From positions 1-18,524 of the forward strand of contig DAOVLD010000007.1 in assembly GCA_030631445.1 (NCBI GenBank): a DNA stretch of 18,524 bases. The letters are read 5' to 3'. Shown here one piece after another: positions 1 to 6,562 of the stretch; positions within the stretch are counted from its first letter, which is position 1; each line of letters begins with the position of its first letter. The notes under the pieces were generated by a model, which searched no databases, was not told the origin of the DNA, and saw only the letters and a program-made list of their open reading frames with translations. Made by a program: the position numbers and the translations under genes. This DNA comes from Bacteroidota bacterium. Lineage in GTDB: Bacteria; Bacteroidota; Bacteroidia; Bacteroidales; VadinHA17.

Positions 1-95
1 ATGCTGAACAATTCGATATTGTAATAATAAACGAAAACCTTGACATTGCAACCAACGAGGTTATTACTGTAGTTTCCCGTTTTCTCGAAACCTAA
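1..95 (+). CDS. gmk: Guanylate kinase, C-terminal end (partial)
   Basis: The frame beginning at base 3 reads 30 codons (AEQFDIVIINENLDIATNEV...) and stops with TAA at 93-95. The pattern FD-hydrophobic-NENLD-x-A-x-x-EV followed by a short helix matches the C-terminal end of guanylate kinases, where the late strand FDYVIxND is followed by a final helix. The enzyme phosphorylates GMP to GDP in the cytoplasm. The catalytic and ATP-binding parts lie upstream of the window. It lies 53 bases before nadD on the same strand, and a gmk-nadD pair is a common order in Bacteroidota, which supports the call. Only a short tail is visible, so the identification rests on this short match plus context. Confidence 0.75.
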   Translation, partial: AEQFDIVIINENLDIATNEVITVVSRFLET

Positions 96-148
96 CTGAT
101 TATTTCAAACAAACAGTTGTGTTGATATAATACCTATATTTCGGAATA

Positions 149-748
149 ATGAAGAAAATTGGCTTATACTTCGGGTCTTTCAACCCTATACATATCGGTC
201 ATCTGGCTATTGCGAACTATATGATCGAATTTTCACCTGACCTTGACCATATCTGGTTCGTTATCAGTCCGCAGAACCCATTGAAGAAAAAGTCGACCCT
301 TCTCGCCAATCATCACCGGCTATATCTTACAGAACTGGCAATAGGGAATGATCCTGAACTGGAAGCATCTGATATTGAATTTTATTTACCCAGACCCTCA
401 TATACAATTAATACACTTACCTATCTTGAAGAACGATATCCAACCAACCGGTTTGCTTTGATTATGGGTACAGATAACCTGAAAACAATAAATAAATGGA
501 AAAATTATGATCTGCTACTCGAAAAATATGAAATCTATGTATATCCCAGGCCCGGATATCCAACAAGCAAAATTACTACTGAAAAAAACATATTGAAAAA
601 TGCAGTGATCCATTATGTTGATGCACCGCTGATGGAGATCTCATCCAGCTTTATTCGCACGTCAATAAAAGAAGGAAAAAATATCCGGTATTTCCTGCCA
701 CCCAAAGTTTATGAATACATCCGGGATATGCATTTTTATGAAAAGTAA
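149..748 (+). CDS. nadD: Nicotinate-nucleotide adenylyltransferase
   Basis: This cytoplasmic enzyme transfers AMP from ATP to nicotinate mononucleotide, giving deamido-NAD, the penultimate step of NAD synthesis. The 199-residue product has the usual family length. The nucleotidyltransferase signature GSFNPIHIGHL is at residues 9-19, with the HxGH ATP-binding motif at 15-18. The second family motif, ISSSFIR (usually ISSTxIR), is at 164-170 and is followed by the expected YFLPPKVYEYI ending. Both motifs are intact, so the protein should be active. The ATG at 149 is the only start that leaves the N-terminal beta strand (KKIGLYFGSF) complete. The gene follows gmk by 53 bases and probably shares its transcript. 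No Shine-Dalgarno is visible, as is usual in Bacteroidota. Confidence 0.95.
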   Translation: MKKIGLYFGSFNPIHIGHLAIANYMIEFSPDLDHIWFVISPQNPLKKKSTLLANHHRLYLTELAIGNDPELEASDIEFYLPRPSYTINTLTYLEERYPTNRFALIMGTDNLKTINKWKNYDLLLEKYEIYVYPRPGYPTSKITTEKNILKNAVIHYVDAPLMEISSSFIRTSIKEGKNIRYFLPPKVYEYIRDMHFYEK

Positions 749-787
749 GAAGAAGAGTTGTGATGAAGTAATGCAGTAAAAAAAACG

Positions 788-905
788 AACCGCAGAGATC
801 GCAAAGAAGGCGCAAAGTTCGCTAAGAATATTTAAACTTATTAAAGTTTTTTTCATAATATTTGTTCTTTGCGTTCTTAGCGCATCCTCAGCGCACTTAG
901 CGGTT
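788..905. repeat. Long imperfect inverted repeat between convergent genes
   Basis: The left arm (788-832) begins AACCGCAGAGATCGC and continues in GCAAAG/GCTAAG words to AATATT. The right arm (858-905) read on the other strand begins AACCGCTAAGTGCGC and ends likewise in AATATT. The arms match imperfectly, with substitutions and a few indels, around a central AAACTTATTAAAGTTT-like core (833-850) that is itself palindromic. Word-rich intergenic elements of this GCAAAGNNCGCAAAG style are familiar from Bacteroidota genomes. Its position between the 3' ends of nadD and the minus-strand sensor gene would suit a bidirectional terminator or a REP-like element. Function is inferred. Confidence 0.6.
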
Positions 906-967
906 AATTCTTTTAAAATTTAACCACAGAGTTGCAGTGATGTAGTGCAAAGTGTAAAGCGTTGAAA

Positions 968-3900
968 TCACACTTTAAAACCCAAAACAACAATATCATC
1001 AATTTGTTCAAGTTCTCCCCGCCATTCAGTAATGGTTTTATTGAGAATTTCCTTCTGGGTTATCATATTCTCATCCTGTATATTGATCAATAATTGTTTG
1101 AATTTTTTGTTCTTGAATTTTTTTCCTTTCGGGCCTCCAAACTGATCAACATAACCATCGGAAAACATATAAAGAGAATCACCTGTCTCAATTGGGATAT
1201 CATATTTTGTAAAATCATCCATTTTAACATGAATGGCAACCGGCATTCGGTTTCCCCTGGTTTGTATCAGTTCTTTATTCCTTACTATGTAGAGTGGATT
1301 ATTTGCTCCTGCAAACGACAAGCGTTTTAATTTTCTATTATAAGAGCAAACAGCCATATCCATTCCATCCTTTGATTCAGTTTCCAGACCTCTTTGTCTA
1401 AGAGCAGTTATAACATTTTCCCTTAGAATATTTAAAATTTTCTCGGGGGAGGTAATATTATCATTTTCAACTATTTCATTTAAAAAGGATATACCAAGCA
1501 TACTCATAAAAGCACCGGGAACACCATGACCGGTACAATCTGCAGCTATGATAACAAGTGATTCATTTTTTTCTTTCACCCAGTAAAAATCTCCGCTAAC
1601 AATATCTTTTGGCAGGTAAAGCACAAATGAATCTTTCAGATTATCCTTAATCACTTGTAAAGATGGCAATATTGCATCCTGAATTCGTTTTGCATACCTG
1701 ATACTATCTGTAATATCAATATTTTTCTGTTCAATGATATCTTTTTGATCCTCGATCTCAGTTTTTTGTTTCCGTATCTCAACAGTTCGTTCAGTTACTT
1801 TCTGTTCGAGTATCCGTTTTTCACGAATTAACTGCTTTTCACGATACTTGATATAGATAATAATGGCAATAATCACCAAAACAACCATTATAGAAATAAA
1901 CCACCATGTTTGATAGAATGGGGGCTTAATGGTAAAATCAAATGTAAGAGGTTCTTCATTCCAAATCCCGTTTTCATTTTCAGACAAAACCAAAAATGAA
2001 TAATCACCCGGTCTCATTCCCGAATATGTTTGTTCAGATAGCTGCCGGGATGGTGACCAGTCTTTATCTACCGGATCAAGCTTATATTTATATCTGACAT
2101 TTTCAGGATTGCTCAAGGATATTCCTGTCCATTTAAAAGTCAGATGGTTTTCACTATGCGGTAACCTGAGTGTCTGGGGTAACAAAGTCCAAGGATACAA
2201 ACTATCGGCATGTTCAGTCCAGTCAATATTTTTAAACTGGAGATCCAGTTCCGTTAAATGATTTATAGGTGGTTTAGTATTAATTTTCTCCAGTTCAGGT
2301 TTATAGCATGTAATTCCCTTAACAGTTCCAAACCATATATTCCCTTTATTATCTTTAAGAATGGAATTCAGATTATTCTCCATTCCGATAAAGCCATTTG
2401 ATTTATAATAATTTTTTGCACTTATTATCTCACCCTTTTTATCTAAAACAAGTTTATCAAATCCCACATTGGTTCCAACAAGAAGTACACTATCATTCTG
2501 GAATACGAGAGACATAATATTTGTAGATCTGAGAACACTATTATCTGCAATTAATTTAATCGGTTGTTCTTCCTGCGAACTTATTTCATATTTAAATAAC
2601 CCGCCACCATTTGTTCCAATCCATATATTTCCATGTGTGTCTTCGGCAAGCGCATAAATTTCCTTATAATACAATCCTTCTTCTTCATCAAAAGTAGTCA
2701 TTGTACTATCTTTAAACTCTGCTAAACCACCAAGAGTACCAACCCAGATATTTCCTTTTTTATCTTCGATAATAGACTGGACTTCATTGTGTGGTAATTC
2801 CCAGTTTTCTTCGTTTATAGTAAAAAAACCTTTGTCATTTAAAAGGCTTATTCCCCCGCGCGTCCCGCTCCAGACCTGCTGCCGGGAATCAACCATTACA
2901 CAGTTTACATGGTTATCAACCAGATGACTCTCTTCAGAATAGTTAATGAACTTTTTCCCGTCAAATTTAGAAATGCCATTTTCTTTGGTTGCCAGCCAGA
3001 TATCCTGGTTTGCTGTAATATATATTGAATTTATATAGTTATCAGGCAATCCATCTTCAGTGGTATAAGATCTAAAAAAAGCTTTATTGTTATAAAAAGT
3101 TAATTTTATTAATCCTCCACCATGTGAAGCCAGCCAGTAATTGCCATCTGTATCCTGGTCAATATCATATATTTGACTGTTTGTAAGCCCTTGTTCTTCG
3201 GTATAGTGAGAAAAATGTTCTCCCATTAACCTGCATATACCGCTGCTAAATGTGCCTGTCCAAATATTTTCCTCGCTATCCTGAAAAAGACATAGCACCT
3301 GTTTATCAGGGAAACCCTGTTCAATGGAATAATTCCTGAATTGATACTGATCATATTTTACAATTCCTGCTTTATCTGTACCAAACCAAATATTTCCGTC
3401 GTTATCCGAGAGAATGTCCCAGATAGTATTACCGGGGAATCCGTTATTTATATTATAAGTTTTTATTTTCCCCAGACTTGAATCGGTAAAATCTTCAATT
3501 TTAAATACTCCTTCATCAAACGTGCCTAACCAGAGGTTTCCCTCTTTGTCTTCTTCAATGGATAGAATAATATCACTCGGTATGATCCCTCGAAATAATT
3601 TATCTACCTGTAACCCTGCACTGTCTGAAAAAGTTAGAATATTTATACCTCCACCATAAAATGCCAACCATAATCGTTCATACCTGTCTTCATAAATATC
3701 AAATATTAAATTATTACTTAAGCCATCTATATATGAATAAGTTTTAATACTAACCGAATCATAATTATTTACAAATCCAATCTTATTTAAACCTTCGTCC
3801 GTGCCCGCCCATATATTGTTTTGTTTATCTTCTAAAATCTTCAAAACCATGGTTCCGGATAAACCATCATCTTTGTTGATTGTACGAAATAAATACCCAT

Positions 3901-4213
3901 CATAAAAACTAATTCCATCGTCTGTCCCAAACCATAAATTTCCTTTGCTATCCTCCAGGATTGTTCTTATTGTGTTATTTGCCAGATCCTTTTCACTATT
4001 GAAATTGGAAAAATTGCACCCGTCAAACCGGCTTACTCCTCCCCCATAAGTACCAAGCCACAAATAACCCCTTGAATCCTGTATCATTGTTAATACAGTA
4101 GAAACAGGCAACCCATCTTCAATTGAATAGTACTTGAAATTATTTATCTGGGAAGAAATTTCAGAGGAAGAAATAAATACAACGGAAATTAAAATTAATA
4201 ATGCTTTTTTCAT
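968..4213 (-). CDS. Two-component-regulator-propeller sensor with PP2C (SpoIIE-type) phosphatase output
   Basis: A 1081-residue membrane sensor. Residues 1-21 are a signal peptide. Fourteen Reg_prop blades follow (WLGTYGGGVSRFDG, WFGTDDGISFYDG and so on to WFGTVKGITCYKPE), which fits two seven-bladed propellers. A Y_Y_Y immunoglobulin-like domain occupies about 700-765 and a single membrane helix starts at the WW pair near 770. A basic, charged coiled coil runs over about 789-860. The C-terminal part is a PP2C/SpoIIE phosphatase: DIVSGDFYW (about 868-876), AADCTGHGVPGAFMSML (from about 886), FSDGYVDQ (about 1017) and a final DDIVVLGF, so the metal-binding aspartates are all present. There is no histidine kinase or receiver domain, so the expected output is serine/threonine dephosphorylation of a cytoplasmic partner, perhaps an anti-sigma antagonist. 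Ligand and partner are unknown. It lies downstream of the caspase-like gene on the same strand but behind a strong hairpin. Confidence 0.92.
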   Translation of the reverse strand: MKKALLILISVVFISSSEISSQINNFKYYSIEDGLPVSTVLTMIQDSRGYLWLGTYGGGVSRFDGCNFSNFNSEKDLANNTIRTILEDSKGNLWFGTDDGISFYDGYLFRTINKDDGLSGTMVLKILEDKQNNIWAGTDEGLNKIGFVNNYDSVSIKTYSYIDGLSNNLIFDIYEDRYERLWLAFYGGGINILTFSDSAGLQVDKLFRGIIPSDIILSIEEDKEGNLWLGTFDEGVFKIEDFTDSSLGKIKTYNINNGFPGNTIWDILSDNDGNIWFGTDKAGIVKYDQYQFRNYSIEQGFPDKQVLCLFQDSEENIWTGTFSSGICRLMGEHFSHYTEEQGLTNSQIYDIDQDTDGNYWLASHGGGLIKLTFYNNKAFFRSYTTEDGLPDNYINSIYITANQDIWLATKENGISKFDGKKFINYSEESHLVDNHVNCVMVDSRQQVWSGTRGGISLLNDKGFFTINEENWELPHNEVQSIIEDKKGNIWVGTLGGLAEFKDSTMTTFDEEEGLYYKEIYALAEDTHGNIWIGTNGGGLFKYEISSQEEQPIKLIADNSVLRSTNIMSLVFQNDSVLLVGTNVGFDKLVLDKKGEIISAKNYYKSNGFIGMENNLNSILKDNKGNIWFGTVKGITCYKPELEKINTKPPINHLTELDLQFKNIDWTEHADSLYPWTLLPQTLRLPHSENHLTFKWTGISLSNPENVRYKYKLDPVDKDWSPSRQLSEQTYSGMRPGDYSFLVLSENENGIWNEEPLTFDFTIKPPFYQTWWFISIMVVLVIIAIIIYIKYREKQLIREKRILEQKVTERTVEIRKQKTEIEDQKDIIEQKNIDITDSIRYAKRIQDAILPSLQVIKDNLKDSFVLYLPKDIVSGDFYWVKEKNESLVIIAADCTGHGVPGAFMSMLGISFLNEIVENDNITSPEKILNILRENVITALRQRGLETESKDGMDMAVCSYNRKLKRLSFAGANNPLYIVRNKELIQTRGNRMPVAIHVKMDDFTKYDIPIETGDSLYMFSDGYVDQFGGPKGKKFKNKKFKQLLINIQDENMITQKEILNKTITEWRGELEQIDDIVVLGFKV

Positions 4214-4240
4214 TTTGTTAGAATTAAAATGAAATATAGA

Positions 4241-4279
4241 AAAAAAAATCTCAAAACTCTGTAGTTTTGAGATTTTTTA
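4241..4279 (-). terminator. Rho-independent terminator, probably bidirectional
   Basis: A perfect stem of AATCTCAAAACT (4247-4258) and AGTTTTGAGATT (4263-4274) closes a four-base loop. It is flanked by an A run before (4241-4248) and a T run after (4273-4278), so either strand gives a hairpin followed by U residues. For minus-strand transcription it lies 20-odd bases after the caspase-like gene and about 30 bases before the propeller sensor gene. This suggests the caspase cluster ends here and the sensor has its own promoter. A TATATTTC sequence (minus strand, about 4230-4240) resembles a -7 box for that gene, but no well-placed TTG was found. Confidence 0.85.
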
Positions 4280-4298
4280 TTCGTCTCCGTTTGCTATA

Positions 4299-5636
4299 CT
4301 AAAAATCTTTTCTGATAAACAAAAACTGTCCTCCTTCGTCACCTGTATTCTTAATCGGTTGAAGAATTGGCGATTGAATTGAATTATTAACTACCGGGAT
4401 ACGTATATCGGTATACAGGGAAAAAGCATCGAAAAATCGTTTATTGTTGTTTCTCAAACTTTTAAGAAGGTAATAAGCAAAAACCGAATGTCCATCTCTT
4501 CCGCCATCCATAACAGGTTCAATACCTCCCGAGGTTATTGCCTGGCGCGATAGTTTGGCATGTACATCACGGTAATATCTTTCAGTATCCTGGAAAGGAA
4601 TTGAAATGGTTTTACCTCTGAAGATATCCCCACTGAAACAGGCATCAGAAATCAGGAGGGTATGCTTTGACTTTATTGATGAAAGGAATGTTTGCAGGTC
4701 ATTGTTCGAAACATATTGAAATGTTGATTCTTCAGTAGCATCTGCCGGAACCCAATATCCTTTGTTATATTCTTTCTTAAACTCCCCATGTCCCGAATAA
4801 TAAATAAACACATTATCCTCTTCTTTAACATTACGGACTAACCATTCGAGTTCCCTTATTATATTTTCACGTGTTGCAAGCCTGTTATAAAGTGTGCGGA
4901 AGTGATCGAATTTATATTTCGATTCCAACATTTCCTTGATGGCTTTTGCATCACCTACTGCATTACTAAGCGGTGTCCATGTTCCAGTATAATCATCAAT
5001 GCCAATGATCAGAGCAAAATAATCGCCAATTCTCATTTCCGATCTTTCTTTTGAAACGTTGAGTCCTTTTAACGGATCGCCAACTCCCCTGTAAGTTGTT
5101 TCCGGAACAACCTCTTCCTCCTGCTTTATTCCCTCAACTACCGTAACTTCTTGTGTATATTCCTGTGTTTCAATTCTCATTGCAATTGGATGTGCATCTA
5201 ATCCGTTCTTTTCCAGAACTTCAATATTAAAAAGAACTGTACCACTTTGAATTTCCCTGGTGGCAATAATCGGAATGGTAATGTTTTTCGATTCTTTGGT
5301 TTTAATATCCCCGACATTAATGATTTCATCATACGTTAATCCCTTTGTGTCCGGGTTGGCAAGTGATAATTTAACCCGTACACCGCTTGCTAATCCTTCT
5401 CCCGAATTAACAATTTTGAATGTAATCTCACTGGTCTCGTAAGCATCAATGATCTGATTACTATTCTTATCAGAAAATGCTTGTTCTTTAATTTCAAGGT
5501 TTGGTAATAATTTTTTTATTTCTTCCTGTTCTACGAAGAGTTTTTTCACTTTACTTTTACCGGTGATAACCTTTTCCTGCCCATAAGAATAACTTACCAG
5601 GGCAATAAGCACGATGATCAATATTTTTGTCTTCAT
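4299..5636 (-). CDS. Secreted caspase-like protease (peptidase C14) with N-terminal CARDB-like domain
   Basis: A 445-residue exported protein. Residues 1-19 (MKTKILIIVLIALVSYSYG) form a signal peptide. Residues about 45-160 look like a beta-sandwich of the CARDB type, with conserved wording such as ITFKIVNSGEGLASGVRVKL; it begins with an EF-hand-like calcium loop DKNSNQIID (56-64). A charged linker (about 165-200) leads to the caspase fold, which starts at YFALIIGIDDY (206-216). The catalytic dyad is intact: His283 in YYSGHGE and Cys333 in DACFSG, 50 residues apart as in C14 peptidases. Caspase-fold enzymes cut after specific side chains; the specificity here cannot be read. It follows the small envelope protein gene by 37 bases and ends at a terminator, so it is probably the last gene of a three-gene unit. 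The signal peptide puts it outside the cytoplasm, unlike the caspase-like effectors known from cell-death systems. Confidence 0.9.
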   Translation of the reverse strand: MKTKILIIVLIALVSYSYGQEKVITGKSKVKKLFVEQEEIKKLLPNLEIKEQAFSDKNSNQIIDAYETSEITFKIVNSGEGLASGVRVKLSLANPDTKGLTYDEIINVGDIKTKESKNITIPIIATREIQSGTVLFNIEVLEKNGLDAHPIAMRIETQEYTQEVTVVEGIKQEEEVVPETTYRGVGDPLKGLNVSKERSEMRIGDYFALIIGIDDYTGTWTPLSNAVGDAKAIKEMLESKYKFDHFRTLYNRLATRENIIRELEWLVRNVKEEDNVFIYYSGHGEFKKEYNKGYWVPADATEESTFQYVSNNDLQTFLSSIKSKHTLLISDACFSGDIFRGKTISIPFQDTERYYRDVHAKLSRQAITSGGIEPVMDGGRDGHSVFAYYLLKSLRNNNKRFFDAFSLYTDIRIPVVNNSIQSPILQPIKNTGDEGGQFLFIRKDF

Positions 5637-5655
5637 GGCTTAAGGTTTTAGATTT

Positions 5656-5685
5656 TTTTTAGAATGTTATTTTTTAGAATGTTAT
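5656..5685. repeat. 15-bp perfect tandem duplication at a stop codon
   Basis: The unit TTTTTAGAATGTTAT occurs twice back to back (5656-5670 and 5671-5685). On the minus strand each copy carries ATA ACA TTC TAA, so the last residues (ITF) and the stop of the upstream gene are copied once more in frame just after the real stop. The duplication lengthens the spacer before the caspase-like gene. Confidence 0.85.
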
Positions 5686-6504
5686 TTTTAAAGTCATTAC
5701 AGGACTTTTACTTATTGGATCGATAGTATATCCTAATTCTGGTCCTGTTCTATTTGGTTTATACGTTAAATTTTGGGGGTTGTTACCTTTTATTAATAAA
5801 ATAGTTATATCTGTCACCCATATTACTGCAGCGCCGGCTATTAAAATAGTGGATAGTTGATTCTGTGACTCAGCATCACTAAACAATTGGTCTCTTTCGT
5901 CTCTATTAAGAGATACCTTGTAATCTTCAAGACTCTGGTAACTTTTGTTATTAAACATTACCGAACCGGCCACGCAACCATAACCTGCAAATCCGAATAA
6001 CCAGTAGGGTCCTCCTGAGATACTTGAGTTTCCCCAACCCGGAAATACCAGGGATTTAGCAAAAGCGCCACCCAGACTCTTCTTTTTTGGAGGTTTTGGC
6101 TTCTTAATCACCAGGAGTGATTCTGCAATTACTTTAATATATATCCCTTCTGTAAGTTTTATATTATCATTTTTAAAATCCCATGTAACTGTCTTATTTT
6201 TCCCGCCGGTTATATTCCTCCCGACATCTCCCGTCAATGACCTGGCATTCAGTTTTTTGCCAGATTCAGTGATAACTTCTATTGTAATATCAAATTTTTC
6301 TCCAGGTGCATAATTAACTATATCATAAGTAATAACTATATCTTCACCGACCAGGTTGAAATCAATATTTAAAATTTTTGCTTTTGTTTGCCCTAATCCA
6401 TTTACAGAAAACAAACCAAAACAAAAAAGAATTAGCAAAACATGTAAGAATGGTCTTTTACTCATAAGTTTTATATCAGAATTTGATTTTAGACATTTTA
6501 TCAT
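5674..6504 (-). CDS. Small envelope/membrane protein, DUF5683-like C-terminal half
   Basis: Up to 276 residues; no precise family is recognised. Met14 (MSKRPFLHVLLILFCFGLF..., base 6465) gives a compact signal peptide ending near NGLGQ and may be the true start; the upstream ATG at 6504 lies inside an octanucleotide repeat. Residues about 45-130 look like a beta-sandwich (VGEDIVITYDIVNYAPGEKFDITIEV, then TVTWDFKNDN). A lysine/proline-rich linker (KKPKPPKKK, 134-142) follows. A hydrophobic segment begins LVFPGWGNSSISGGPYWLFGFAGYG (152-176), and a last helix is at about 219-238 (TILIAGAAVIWVTDITILLI). The PGWG...YW wording recalls DUF5683-type membrane proteins. It lies between the kelch lipoprotein gene and the caspase-like gene, with short gaps on both sides, so it may anchor or partner them. 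Function unknown. Confidence 0.75.
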   Translation of the reverse strand: MIKCLKSNSDIKLMSKRPFLHVLLILFCFGLFSVNGLGQTKAKILNIDFNLVGEDIVITYDIVNYAPGEKFDITIEVITESGKKLNARSLTGDVGRNITGGKNKTVTWDFKNDNIKLTEGIYIKVIAESLLVIKKPKPPKKKSLGGAFAKSLVFPGWGNSSISGGPYWLFGFAGYGCVAGSVMFNNKSYQSLEDYKVSLNRDERDQLFSDAESQNQLSTILIAGAAVIWVTDITILLIKGNNPQNLTYKPNRTGPELGYTIDPISKSPVMTLKITF

Positions 6505-6514
6505 TTTCGCATTT

Positions 6515-6562
6515 TATCATTCTATCATTTCTTCATCCTATCATTCTATCATTCTATCATTT
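6515..6562. repeat. Octanucleotide tandem repeat, six units
   Basis: Units start every 8 bases from 6515: TATCATTC, TATCATTT, CTTCATCC, TATCATTC, TATCATTC, TATCATTT. One unit is degenerate; the others differ only in the last base. A further TATCATT at 6499-6505 overlaps the annotated start codon of the small envelope protein, and the array runs into the stop codon of the kelch lipoprotein gene (6561-6563). The array therefore fills the junction of two probably co-transcribed genes. A change in unit number would change their spacing, and the reading phase of any leader, in 8-base steps. Confidence 0.85.

Noticed and set aside
662..856. Minus-strand open frame of 64 codons across the nadD end
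   Set aside because: It overlaps the conserved C-terminus of nadD and the inverted repeat, and its product has no recognisable feature.
968..4213. Hybrid two-component sensor (histidine kinase plus receiver)
   Set aside because: The propeller and Y_Y_Y half suggested it, but there are no H-box, N/G-box or receiver motifs; the C-terminus is a PP2C phosphatase.
4299..5636. Anti-phage caspase effector of a defence island
   Set aside because: It has a signal peptide and envelope-type neighbours, with no nucleotide-sensing, gasdermin or nuclease partner, so a cytoplasmic defence role is not supported.
6515..6562. CRISPR-like array
   Set aside because: Units are 8 bases with no spacers and no cas genes are near; it is a simple tandem repeat.
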